Position numbers and translations under genes: made by a program. From Altererythrobacter sp. C41 (GTDB taxonomy: Bacteria > Pseudomonadota > Alphaproteobacteria > Sphingomonadales > Sphingomonadaceae), in the NCBI RefSeq assembly GCF_016803135.1, contig NZ_JAEVFE010000002.1:186001-250000 (forward strand): a stretch of 64,000 bases of DNA. The letters run 5' to 3'. Of the stretch, positions 10,411 to 23,166 are shown in pieces. Positions within the stretch are counted from its first letter, which is position 1. Each line of letters starts with the position of its first letter. The notes beneath the pieces are model-generated. The model saw only the letters and a list, made by a program, of their open reading frames with translations, did not search any database and was not told where the DNA came from.

Positions 10411-10493
10411 GTCACCCCTGCGCAGGCAGGGGTCCAGTCGACGCCGCCGATATCGACGGACGGTATCTGGATCCCCGCCTTCGCGGGGATGAC
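10411..10493. repeat. Interspersed palindromic repeat, GTCA-CCC family (copy 1)
   Basis: An 83-base element between gltB and gltD bounded by inverted arms, each itself a hairpin: GTCACCCCTGCGCAGGCAGG at the left and a GGATCCCCGCCTTCGCGGGGATGAC-type arm at the right. A related element lies at 60171-60249. In several reading frames these encode the familiar PAKAGIQ/PAFAGMT-like peptides, which explains the spurious extensions of neighbouring frames. In an operon, it may shape differential stability of the gltB and gltD halves of the mRNA. Confidence 0.75.
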
Positions 10494-10510
10494 GAAAAGA
10501 AAATGAAAAG

Positions 10511-15151
<4,641 letters not shown>

Positions 15152-15347
15152 CCAGAAACCTCGTCATGTCAGGTGCCGAAGCGCGTGCCTCCCCCACGCT
15201 CCGGCAATGAAGCGCTTTCCGTGGCGCGCAATCGCGCACGAAAATTATCGCGAAGGCGCTTCATGACGATACGAACGGATTTTTGCAACTGCGAAGGCAG
15301 CGCATAGGTATTAGTAATTCTTGCGCGCGCAAAAGCGCCCCGGGGCC

Positions 15348-16934
15348 TCAGGCGGTGCCGCTGAGGCGCTGAAGCTTGTGCAGGGCCTCGCGCAGGGCGC
15401 GTTCGGCCTGTGCCTGATCGACTGGCGGCAACTCGCCTGCCGGCGGCGCGGCGCGCACGCCGCGAGGCGCGTCGAAGGGGCGCTCCAGCGCCATGAGCGG
15501 CGACGCCGCCGGCGCGACACGGCGCTCCTCCTGTCCGGGAAAGACCACGACCGGCTCGAACGCTTCGTTTTCACCGTCCTCCGGATCGTCTTCGATGCGC
15601 ACGAACTCGCGCTCGCGTTCCGGCCGCCGGATGCTGAGCAGCGAGCTGTAGGTACCGTCGACAGGCGAGTCGTCGCTCTCGTCCTCCCCGGGGTCGGACG
15701 GGGGCGCGGCGAACGGACGCGTCTCAGGCGTCAGCGACAAGGTGAGCGCGAGATCGTCCTGCTCCTCGTCGATGAAATCGTCGTCCAGCGCGAGCGGGCG
15801 CAGCGCGGCGGGAATCGCTTCCGCCGGTGCTGCGCCTTCGGCCGACGACACCGGTTTCGGCGCAGGCTTCGGCTCGAGGCGCGGCGCTTCCTCCGCCTCC
15901 ACACCGAGGTCGGGCACGTAGCGGGCCGGCATCTCGACGGGAGGAAGTTCCGTCTGGGCCCGTTCGGCCGCACGCTGGAGCGAGATCGCGAATCGATCGA
16001 CGAGCTCGGCGATGGACAGTTCGCGCAGTGGCCGGTCTTCCGCGCCGATGGGCCCGCCAGCGGGCGCCGGCGATGGCTCGCCTGCTTCGCCGTCAGTGGC
16101 CATCAACGGGTGGCCGAACGGTGCGGGCGTTGCCGCGGGGTCAAATTCGTCGCGCAGGGCATCGACGGGCGTTTCCGCGCCGAGCGGCACGTCGATCGGG
16201 TCGATTTCCGGCGCGGCGAAGGCGGATGGCACGTCGAAGGGACGCGTCGGCTCGGCTGCGACCGGCGTCGACGCGACCACAGGGTCTTCGATTCGGTGCA
16301 CAGGTGCTTCCGCGGTTTCGGGTTCCTCGACCGGTTCGGGCGAGTGGTCCGCAAACGCCGTGAGATCGAGCGCCTCGTCTTCCAGCGCTGGCGGTTCTTC
16401 CTCGGCGAGCATCACGATCTCGGCATCCGCACCCGGCAGGGGCGCGTAGTCGAGCAGTTCACTCGGCCCGCTTTCCTCGGTCAGCGAAAGCGCGCGGCGG
16501 CGCCCGGGGATCGGCGCGGAACGCAAATCCTCGACCGGCTCGTCGAAGCCGTCGGCACCGAGTTCCTCGTGCGCCGAGATCGGACGCTTCGCGGGCTCGG
16601 CGCTTTTCGGCTCGCGTCGCACGGATACAGGTACGAAGCGCGGCGCAGCCTGAGCGGCAGCGACCTTGCGCGCGATGTAGAGCCCGGCGAGGGCGCCGAG
16701 GCCCGCACCGACCAGCGCGATCAGGATGCGGGCGGCAACCCCCAGCGGCGGTTCCGCGGCCGAAACGACCGTGTGCAGGCCCGTCGCGATTACGAGACTC
16801 TCGAACAGGGCCACGGGCAGGACGAGGCTGCCGATGCCGAGCAGCGCGGCGAACCATAGCGCCACGATGGCGGGAAACGCCGGATGCTGGCTGATGGGCG
16901 GCTTGCTGGCGATCGTGCCGATGTGCGTGGCTGC
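15348..16934 (-). CDS. Membrane-anchored protein with long acidic tail, function unknown
   Basis: Function not recognised. From a GTG at 16934 with a GGGGAAG ribosome binding site the product is 528 residues; an ATG at 16997 would add 21 residues and overlap the glycosyltransferase. Two hydrophobic helices lie at about residues 22-45 and 66-88, with the segment GLYIARKVAAAQ leading into the cytoplasm. The remaining ~430 residues are rich in Glu, Asp, Pro and Ala and probably disordered, with a short helix LSIAELVDRFAISLQRAAER near the middle and another (QAERALREALHKLQRLSG) at the end. It may be a scaffold. Confidence 0.6.
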   Translation of the reverse strand, partial: AATHIGTIASKPPISQHPAFPAIVALWFAALLGIGSLVLPVALFESLVIATGLHTVVSAAEPPLGVAARILIALVGAGLGALAGLYIARKVAAAQAAPRFVPVSVRREPKSAEPAKRPISAHEELGADGFDEPVEDLRSAPIPGRRRALSLTEESGPSELLDYAPLPGADAEIVMLAEEEPPALEDEALDLTAFADHSPEPVEEPETAEAPVHRIEDPVVASTPVAAEPTRPFDVPSAFAAPEIDPIDVPLGAETPVDALRDEFDPAATPAPFGHPLMATDGEAGEPSPAPAGGPIGAEDRPLRELSIAELVDRFAISLQRAAERAQTELPPVEMPARYVPDLGVEAEEAPRLEPKPAPKPVSSAEGAAPAEAIPAALRPLALDDDFIDEEQDDLALTLSLTPETRPFAAPPSDPGEDESDDSPVDGTYSSLLSIRRPEREREFVRIEDDPEDGENEAFEPVVVFPGQEERRVAPAASPLMALERPFDAPRGVRAAPPAGELPPVDQAQAERALREALHKLQRLSGTA

Positions 16935-16971
16935 CACTTCGTTCTTCCCCGTTGCGCGGGCGATGCGCGCC

Positions 16972-18201
16972 TTATGCGGCGGCGGGCACGGCCCCATTCG
17001 GCATGGGGGCTAACAGGCGATGGTAAACGTCTTGATAACGACGAACGTTGCGCGCCCAGTCATGGTGTTCCGCCACGTGAGCCCGCGCCTGCGCGCGCAT
17101 TGCATCCCAAGCGCCGCGGTTCCGCAGGAGGTTGGCCAGCGTGGCGGCGCAGGCGGCCGGATCGTCGGCGGCGAACAGGGCGCCGGTCTTCCCGTCCGGG
17201 ATCAGCTCCCGGTGACCGCCGACGTCGGACGCCGCGACGAGCCTGTGCTGCGCCATGGCCTCGAGCGGCTTGAGCGGCGTCACGAGGTCCGTCAGGCGGC
17301 TGCGCTTGCGCGGATAGGCGAGCACGTCGATCAGCGAATAGTATCGCTCGACCACTTGGTGCGGCACCCGCCCGGTAAAGCGAATCGCCTCGCCAGCGGG
17401 GCTCGCGTGGGCTTGCGCGCGCAGCGCATCGTCCATCGGTCCGCCCCCGACCAGAAGAAGCTGCGCACCCGGTATCTCGGCGCGCAGAAGGGGCATGGCG
17501 GCGATCAGATCGTCCAGCCCTTCGTAGTCGTAGAAGCTGCCGATGAAGCCGATCACAGGGCCGCTCCCGAGATCCAGCTCCTGGACCAGCGCCTCGTCGC
17601 GAGCGACGGGTTCGCCGAACAGCGACAGATCGACGCCATTGGGGGAGAGGCCAATCTTGCCCGGCGCGAAGCCGCGCACGACGAGATCGTCCTTCAACCC
17701 CCAGCAGATCGTGAACACTGCGTCCGCCCCCGCGACCACGCGGTTCTCCAGTGCGCGTGTCAGCCGGTACTTGAGCGAGCCTTCGCGCCCGGTGCCGTTG
17801 CCGACCGCCGCGTCCTCCCAGAAAGCGCGGATCTCGTAGACCAGGGGAATGCCATGGCGGCGCGCGACCTTCATCGCCGCGGCGCCGCACAAAGCGGGGG
17901 AGTGCGCGTGGAGCACGTCGGGCCGCCATTCGCGCGCGACTCGCTCGATCGATTCCGCGAAACGCGCGATCTCGCGCCATTCGCGCAGGCCAGCCGGCCC
18001 CGATGCCGAACCGGACGCGCGGTGGAAGGTGAGCCCGTCCACCGTCTCCACGGGCGGGCCGTCCGCCGCATGGCGCAGGCCGGTCACGCCGCGCACCTCC
18101 AGCCCCGCGGCTTCCTGGCTCTTCAGGATTGCGCGCGTGCGGAAGGTGTAGCCGCTGTGCAGCGGCAGCGAGTGGTCTAGGACGTGCAGCACCCGGGTCA
18201 T
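16972..18201 (-). CDS. Exosortase A-associated glycosyltransferase, GT4 family
   Basis: GT-B fold glycosyltransferase of the type tied to exosortase/PEP-CTERM export systems, probably adding a sugar in exopolysaccharide or glycoprotein assembly. The 409 residues from MTRVLHVLDHSLPLHSGYTF include an N-terminal acceptor half with DVLHAHSPALCGAAA, a donor half with GFIGSFYDYEGLDDLI and GGGPMDDAL, and the segment SRLTDLVTPLKPLEAMA, which I associate with this subfamily. The facing O-ligase gene supports the assignment; exosortase and PEP-CTERM substrates are not in the window. Confidence 0.82.
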   Translation of the reverse strand: MTRVLHVLDHSLPLHSGYTFRTRAILKSQEAAGLEVRGVTGLRHAADGPPVETVDGLTFHRASGSASGPAGLREWREIARFAESIERVAREWRPDVLHAHSPALCGAAAMKVARRHGIPLVYEIRAFWEDAAVGNGTGREGSLKYRLTRALENRVVAGADAVFTICWGLKDDLVVRGFAPGKIGLSPNGVDLSLFGEPVARDEALVQELDLGSGPVIGFIGSFYDYEGLDDLIAAMPLLRAEIPGAQLLLVGGGPMDDALRAQAHASPAGEAIRFTGRVPHQVVERYYSLIDVLAYPRKRSRLTDLVTPLKPLEAMAQHRLVAASDVGGHRELIPDGKTGALFAADDPAACAATLANLLRNRGAWDAMRAQARAHVAEHHDWARNVRRYQDVYHRLLAPMPNGAVPAAA

Positions 18202-18292
18202 CGCGCCGCGTGGTGCCACGGCAACCTTAACGGCGCGTCAACCGCCGGGTGCTAGTCGGCCTCGACGCGCCAATCGAAAGCACTTTTCCGGT

Positions 18293-18442
18293 TTGATCGA
18301 CTACTTCGCCCTCGGTTTGATCCACGCGCTGATCGCGATCGCACTGCTGCGGCTCGCGGGGCGCGACGCGACCGACCGCGATCCGGCTCTCGAGGAGGCG
18401 CGCGGCGACAGCGGCGACAGCGGGCAGGCGCCCGATGCTTGA
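18293..18442 (+). CDS. Possible 49-residue single-pass membrane protein
   Basis: A short open frame from a TTG start at 18293 gives LIDYFALGLIHALIAIALLR, one hydrophobic helix, then about 25 polar Asp/Glu-rich residues. Its TGA at 18440-18442 overlaps the ATG of the O-ligase at 18435 by eight bases, as expected for a coupled upstream gene. A weak AAAG about 12 bases ahead is the only ribosome-binding signal, so the start is uncertain. I do not recognise a family; the membrane helix and coupling suggest a helper of the O-ligase. Confidence 0.45.
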   Translation: MIDYFALGLIHALIAIALLRLAGRDATDRDPALEEARGDSGDSGQAPDA

Positions 18443-19832
18443 CCTCGCGCTGTTCTGCTTCGTCATGGCGTTCCTCGTGGTCGGCCTGCGCCGCCCGTTC
18501 CTCTGGGTGCTTGCCTACTGCTACATCGACATCCTCGCGCCGCAGAAGATCGGCTGGTCGATCACCTCGGCGCTGCCGATCTCGCTGATCGCCTTCTGCG
18601 CCGCCTTCGCCGGATGGCTGCTGACCGACAGCAAGAAGGACCTGGGCTTCACTTTCCGCCAGTTCCTGTTGGCGGTGCTGCTGCTCTACTGCTTCTGGAC
18701 CACGCAGATAGCCGATTTCCCGGTCGAGGCGCAGGTGAAGTGGGACTGGGTGTGGAAGGCGCTGGTCTTCGCGATCTTCCTGCCGTTCACGCTTACCACG
18801 CGCCTGCGCATCGAAGGCGTCGCGCTGATCATGGTGCTGACCGCAGGCGCGATCATCATCAGCGCAGGGATGAAGACCGCGCTGGGCGGCGGCGGCTATG
18901 CCTCGCTCTATTTCTTCGTCAACGACAACAGCGGGATGTACGAAAGCTCGACGCTGGCGACGGTGGCGATCGCGATCATACCGCTGATCGTCTGGTTCAC
19001 GCGCCACGGCACCGTGTTCCCTCCCGACTGGCGGGTGAAGGCGTTCGGCTACGCGCTGATCTTCGCCTGCCTGCTCATCCCGGTTGGGACGGAGGCGCGC
19101 ACCGGCCTCCTGTGCCTTGCCGTACTGGCCGTGATCTCGCTGCGCGACGTCAAGCGGCGCTTTACCTACATCGTCGCGGGCGCCGCGCTGGGGCTGATGG
19201 CGCTGCCGTTCCTGCCGCAGAGTTACTACGAGCGCATGGCGACGATCGGCACACACGACCAGAATCAGTCCGCCTCCACCCGCGTCGCAGTGTGGCGCTG
19301 GACATACGATTACGCGAAGGAGAATCCCTTCGGCGGCGGGTTCGATGCCTATCGCGGCAACAGCTTCACCTACAAGCTGCCGGTCCTCGTCGAGCAGCGC
19401 GGCACGACCGCGATCGAATACAAGGACGTCGTCGACAAGGCGCGGGCCTACCACTCCGCGATATTCGAGATGCTGGGCGAGCAGGGCTGGCCTGGCCTTG
19501 GGCTGTGGCTCTGGATCCACGCGCTCGGCCTGTGGCAGATGGAGCGAATCCGTCGCCGGTGGCGCGGCCGGACCGGCGCGGCAGAGCAATGGCAGGCGCC
19601 GCTCGCCAGCGCCTTGCAGGTGGCGCAGATCATCTACCTCGTCGGATCGCTGTTCCAGGGCATCGCCTATCAGCCGTTCGTGCTCATGCTGATCGGCCTC
19701 CAGATCGGCCTCTGGTCCTATTGCAAACGGCTCGATTCGCGGGCCCGGGAGGCCCGCCGCGTCCGTCGGCCGCAGGCCCCGCCGATCTCCGGCGGCGATG
19801 CCGTAGCGGCAGGCGCGGGCGCGTTGCGCTAG
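18435..19832 (+). CDS. Putative O-glycosylation ligase, exosortase A system-associated
   Basis: Polytopic membrane protein of the Wzy/O-antigen-ligase type, predicted to polymerise or transfer glycans at the periplasmic face. The 465 residues from MLDLALFCFVMAF contain roughly ten transmembrane helices, beginning with the family-like APQKIGWSITSALP segment, a periplasmic loop with TRVAVWRWTYDYAKENPFGGG typical of the Wzy_C region, and a basic C-terminal tail. The sequence fits the exosortase-associated O-ligase family. It is divergent from the associated glycosyltransferase, and the two are part of the same surface-glycan pathway by inference. Confidence 0.85.
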   Translation: MLDLALFCFVMAFLVVGLRRPFLWVLAYCYIDILAPQKIGWSITSALPISLIAFCAAFAGWLLTDSKKDLGFTFRQFLLAVLLLYCFWTTQIADFPVEAQVKWDWVWKALVFAIFLPFTLTTRLRIEGVALIMVLTAGAIIISAGMKTALGGGGYASLYFFVNDNSGMYESSTLATVAIAIIPLIVWFTRHGTVFPPDWRVKAFGYALIFACLLIPVGTEARTGLLCLAVLAVISLRDVKRRFTYIVAGAALGLMALPFLPQSYYERMATIGTHDQNQSASTRVAVWRWTYDYAKENPFGGGFDAYRGNSFTYKLPVLVEQRGTTAIEYKDVVDKARAYHSAIFEMLGEQGWPGLGLWLWIHALGLWQMERIRRRWRGRTGAAEQWQAPLASALQVAQIIYLVGSLFQGIAYQPFVLMLIGLQIGLWSYCKRLDSRAREARRVRRPQAPPISGGDAVAAGAGALR

Positions 19833-19893
19833 CTCCGGCGATGCGTCATGAAGCCGCGGTTTCTAGTCAGACTCGCGGCAAAGGAGAGGCGCA

Positions 19894-20343
19894 GTGACCC
19901 CGCAGGAAATCGCAGAAAAGGTCGGCCAGCAGATCGGCACCAGCGAATGGGTCGAAATGAGCCAGGAGCGGATCAACCAGTTCGCCGAAGCGACGGGCGA
20001 TCACCAGTTCATCCATGTCGACGAGGAAAAGGCGAAGATGACGCCCTTCGGCGGCACGATCGCCCACGGCTTCCTGACGCTGTCGATGATCCCTTATCTT
20101 GGCGCCAAGTCGGACCTGCCGCGGCCCGAGGGCGTGAAGATGGGCGTCAACTACGGCGGCAACAAGACGCGCTTCATCAACCCGGTCCGCTCGGGCAAGC
20201 GCATCCGCGGGCACTGGAAGCTGATCGAAATGGTCGAGAAGCGCCCGGGCCAGTGGCAGCAGACGCACGAGATCACGATCGAGATCGAAGGCGAGGAGAA
20301 GCCTGCCCTCATCGCCGAGTGGATCACGCAGCTTTTCGTCTGA
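19894..20343 (+). CDS. MaoC family (R)-specific enoyl-CoA hydratase
   Basis: Hot-dog fold hydratase that adds water to enoyl-CoA thioesters giving (R)-3-hydroxyacyl-CoA. The 149-residue product starts at a GTG with an AAGGAGAG ribosome binding site. The catalytic pair appears in ATGDHQFIHVDEEKA as Asp36 and His41, followed by GGTIAHGFLTLSMI, the classic MaoC signature. The thiolase gene follows after 117 bases, consistent with fatty-acid or polyhydroxyalkanoate precursor metabolism. Substrate chain length cannot be inferred. Confidence 0.92.
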   Translation: MTPQEIAEKVGQQIGTSEWVEMSQERINQFAEATGDHQFIHVDEEKAKMTPFGGTIAHGFLTLSMIPYLGAKSDLPRPEGVKMGVNYGGNKTRFINPVRSGKRIRGHWKLIEMVEKRPGQWQQTHEITIEIEGEEKPALIAEWITQLFV

Positions 20344-20412
20344 ACGAGCACCCCCCATTTGGGGAGGGAAGGCGGCGGCGGGTGCCGCTACCGGTGGTGC
20401 GAGGCCTTTCCC

Positions 20413-20444
20413 GATCCGCTCTCCGAAGGGCGGATCTGATTTTC
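20413..20444 (+). terminator. Hairpin with T-run between MaoC gene and thiolase
   Basis: GATCCGC and GCGGATC form a perfect stem around a ten-base loop, followed by TGATTTT, ending 16 bases before the thiolase start. It may end the MaoC transcript or act as a leader structure for the thiolase. The upstream spacer (about 20350-20380) carries a CCCCCCATTTGGGGAGGG palindrome like that at 23003-23162. Confidence 0.5.
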
Positions 20445-20460
20445 GAAGGAGTTTGTTTCC

Positions 20461-21642
20461 ATGTCACGCGACGCAGTCATCGTATCCACCGCCCGCACTG
20501 CCATCGGCCGCGCCTACAAGGGCGGGTTCAACGACACCAGGGGCGCCACGCTCGGCTCCTATTCGCTTGCGCCCGCCATCGAGCGCGCCGGGATCGAGCC
20601 GGGTGAGATCGACGATGTGCTCTGGGGCTCGGCGCTCCAGCAGGGCACGCAGGCGGGCAATCTCGCGCGCCAGGTCGCGCTGCGTGCCGGGTGCCCGATC
20701 GGCACCTCGGGCATGACGATCGACCGCCAGTGCTCGTCCGGCCTGATGTCGATCGCCACGGCGGCCAAGCAGATCATCATCGACAACATGGACGTCGTCG
20801 CCGCCGGCGGGCAGGAATCGATCAGCCTCGTGCAGACCAAGGAAATGCGCGTGATGCCCGATCCCGAACTCATCAACATGCACGGCGCGATCTACATGCC
20901 GATGCTGCAGACCGCGGAGACGGTCGCCCAGCGCTACGGCATCACTCGCGAGGCGCAGGACGAATACGCCCTGCAATCGCAGCAGCGCACGGCTGCGGCG
21001 CAGGCCGCTGGCAAGTTCGACGGCGAGATCGTGCCGGTCACCACGACGATGAAGGTGACGAACAAGGAAACCGGCGAGGTTTCCGACCGCGAAGTCACCA
21101 TCGCCAAGGACGAAGGCAACCGGCCCGAGACCACGCTAGAAGGCCTCGCCGCCCTGCAGCCGGTCATGGGCCCGGGCACCACGATCACCGCGGGCAACGC
21201 CAGCCAGCTCAGCGACGGCTCCTCGGCCAGCGTACTGATGGAAGCCAGGCTCGCCGAGAAGCGCGGCCTCACCCCGCTCGGCCGCTATGTCGGCATGGCG
21301 GTCGCGGGTACCGAGCCCGACGAGATGGGCATCGGCCCGATCTTCGCGATCCCCAAGCTGCTCGAGCGCACCGGCATCAAGCTCGAGGACGTCGGCCTGT
21401 GGGAACTCAACGAAGCGTTCGCGGTCCAGGTGCTTTATTGCCGCGACAAGCTGGGCATTCCGAACGAACTGCTCAACGTCAACGGCGGCTCGATTTCGAT
21501 CGGCCATCCCTATGGCATGACCGGCGCGCGCTGCGTCGGCCACGCGCTGATCGAAGGCAAGCGGCGCGGCGCGAAATATGTCGTCGTGACGATGTGCGTG
21601 GGCGGCGGCATGGGCGCGGCGGGGATGTTCGAAGTCCTCTGA
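20461..21642 (+). CDS. Acetyl-CoA C-acyltransferase (thiolase)
   Basis: Thiolase that cleaves 3-ketoacyl-CoA or condenses acyl-CoA units. The 393 residues have the acylated nucleophile Cys91 in DRQCSSG, the [12 protein letters not shown] segment with the catalytic His, and [10 protein letters not shown] near the C-terminus carrying the proton-transfer Cys. The ribosome binding site is GAAGGAG, eight bases upstream. The protein resembles beta-oxidation thiolases rather than PhaA by overall flavour ([19 protein letters not shown]), but the distinction needs phylogeny. A MaoC hydratase gene precedes it. Confidence 0.93.
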   Translation: MSRDAVIVSTARTAIGRAYKGGFNDTRGATLGSYSLAPAIERAGIEPGEIDDVLWGSALQQGTQAGNLARQVALRAGCPIGTSGMTIDRQCSSGLMSIATAAKQIIIDNMDVVAAGGQESISLVQTKEMRVMPDPELINMHGAIYMPMLQTAETVAQRYGITREAQDEYALQSQQRTAAAQAAGKFDGEIVPVTTTMKVTNKETGEVSDREVTIAKDEGNRPETTLEGLAALQPVMGPGTTITAGNASQLSDGSSASVLMEARLAEKRGLTPLGRYVGMAVAGTEPDEMGIGPIFAIPKLLERTGIKLEDVGLWELNEAFAVQVLYCRDKLGIPNELLNVNGGSISIGHPYGMTGARCVGHALIEGKRRGAKYVVVTMCVGGGMGAAGMFEVL

Positions 21643-21711
21643 TTCATCCGCATTTGAACGGGCGGGCGGTTCATGCGTTCTTCTTCGTGCGTCTTGCCGA
21701 AGGAGAACCGC

Positions 21712-22356
21712 ATGCGCCGCCCTTTCGTTTGGCTATGGCTTGCAGCCGTGCTGCCGCTCGCCGGGTGCTCGCAGGAAGCCCCGGAGCGTGAGCCGGTGGA
21801 GGCGCCGCCCTCGCCTGCTGCGCGGGACGCCGGAACCCCCGCCGCGGAGCGAGCGCCCGATCCTGCAGCCGAAGAACCCGCCCGCGCGGACGGCTACTCG
21901 TCCGCCTATACCGCGTTCGACCTCGAAGCCTGCCGTCTAACCGGCGAATCGAGCGAGGGCGCGAGCGCCGACTATGCGTGCCCCGGCCGCGGGGATGTCC
22001 CGATCTTCGTCCATCTCGGCGACGGGCGGCTCGATATCGATGCAGGCATCGACGGCGAGGAATTCACGACCATCGGCGCCTTCAACGAACTCGGGGAGGG
22101 GCTCGAATGGCGAATGAAGGACGGGACGCCGTTCGCGGTGATCTTCCGCTACCGCGACGTCGCCCCGCAAAGCGAGGGCCGCACGGTGATCGGAATCGAG
22201 AAGATCGGACAGGCGGGCGAACCGGGCTGCCGCGTGGCGCAGATCGGCGGTGAAACGCCGGGCGCGAACCGCGTCGCGCGCGAAATCGCCGACACGCGCG
22301 CGGAAGACTTCCGCTGCGGCGCCGACGAGATGCGGGTGGTGGGCAACGCACGCTAG
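21712..22356 (+). CDS. Lipoprotein of unknown function
   Basis: The 214-residue product starts MRRPFVWLWLAAVLPLAGC with lipobox LAGC and acylated Cys19, behind a GAAGGAGAA ribosome binding site; an in-frame ATG at 21673 is less likely. After an Ala/Pro/Glu-rich linker (residues 20-60) comes a globular part with four Cys residues (in FDLEACRL, DYACPGRGD, PGCRVAQ and DFRCGADE) that could form disulfides. No family was recognised. It should be an envelope-anchored protein. Confidence 0.75.
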   Translation: MRRPFVWLWLAAVLPLAGCSQEAPEREPVEAPPSPAARDAGTPAAERAPDPAAEEPARADGYSSAYTAFDLEACRLTGESSEGASADYACPGRGDVPIFVHLGDGRLDIDAGIDGEEFTTIGAFNELGEGLEWRMKDGTPFAVIFRYRDVAPQSEGRTVIGIEKIGQAGEPGCRVAQIGGETPGANRVAREIADTRAEDFRCGADEMRVVGNAR

Positions 22357-22407
22357 CGCTTGCCGTGCCTCCGTTTGCGGCGCATTCTCGCGGCGAAGGA
22401 GAGTGCG

Positions 22408-23004
22408 ATGGGCGTGATGGAGATCATCGGCATCGCAGGCAGCGTCAGTCTGCTTGCCGGATGGCGCCTCTACCTGTGCGTCTTCGCCACCGGGCTCGCC
22501 ATGCGGCTCGACGCGATCCCGGTGCCCGAGCATCTGGCGAGTCTCGCCGTGCTCGAAAACCCGTGGGTCATGGGTATCGCGGCGGTGGCTGCGCTGTGCG
22601 AGTTCTTTGCCGACAAGATCATGTGGCTCGATTCGGTGTGGGACGCGGTGCACACCTTCGTCCGCCCCGTTGGCGGCGCGCTGCTGGCGCTGGCGATCGT
22701 CGATCCGTCCGACCCGGCGACCCAGGTGATCGCCTTCCTCCTGGGCGGCAGCGCGGCTTTCGCGGCACATGCCGGGAAGGCCGGCGCGCGCGGCGTGGTC
22801 AACACCAGCCCCGAGCCCGTCTCCAACATCGCCGTGTCGACCGTGGAGGACGTCGCGACCGCGGGCCTGCTCTGGGCGGCGTACGAGTATCCCTACGTGG
22901 CCGGCGCGATCGCGCTGGTGCTGCTGGCACTGACCGTGTGGCTCCTGCTGCTGGCGCGCCGGATGGTGCGGCGGTTCTTCGGCCAGAGGGACAGGACGGG
23001 TTAG
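22408..23004 (+). CDS. DUF4126 family membrane protein
   Basis: Small polytopic inner-membrane protein of 198 residues, starting MGVMEIIGIAGSVSLLAGWR after a CGAAGGAGAG ribosome binding site. Hydrophobic segments lie near 5-35, 50-70, 85-130 and 160-185. The pattern LAGWRLYLCVFATGLA, EFFADKIMWLDSVWDAVHTF and the repeat-like ARGVVNTSPEPVSNI is typical of DUF4126. Molecular function is unknown. A 160-base composite palindromic repeat follows directly. Confidence 0.85.
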   Translation: MGVMEIIGIAGSVSLLAGWRLYLCVFATGLAMRLDAIPVPEHLASLAVLENPWVMGIAAVAALCEFFADKIMWLDSVWDAVHTFVRPVGGALLALAIVDPSDPATQVIAFLLGGSAAFAAHAGKAGARGVVNTSPEPVSNIAVSTVEDVATAGLLWAAYEYPYVAGAIALVLLALTVWLLLLARRMVRRFFGQRDRTG

Positions 23005-23162
23005 ATCCTCCCCCATTTTCGCGTAGCGCAAATGGGGAGGTGGCAGACGCCGAAGGCGGCTGACGGAGGGGCAAGCGCGGCGCGAGGCCCCCTCCACCAC
23101 GAGCCGCTTGCGCGCCTCGCGGTCCCCCTCCCCATTTGGCTGACGCAAAATGGGGAGGATCT
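23003..23162. repeat. Composite palindromic repeat, CCCCATTT family
   Basis: Outer inverted arms (AGATCCTCCCCCATTTT at the left, AAAATGGGGAGGATCT at the right) enclose two further CCCCATTTG/CAAATGGGG hairpins and a GC-rich centre around 23045-23120. It fills the gap between the convergent DUF4126 and phaZ genes and may act as a bidirectional terminator. A shorter relative lies near 20350-20370. Confidence 0.75.
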
Positions 23163-23166
23163 TGGC

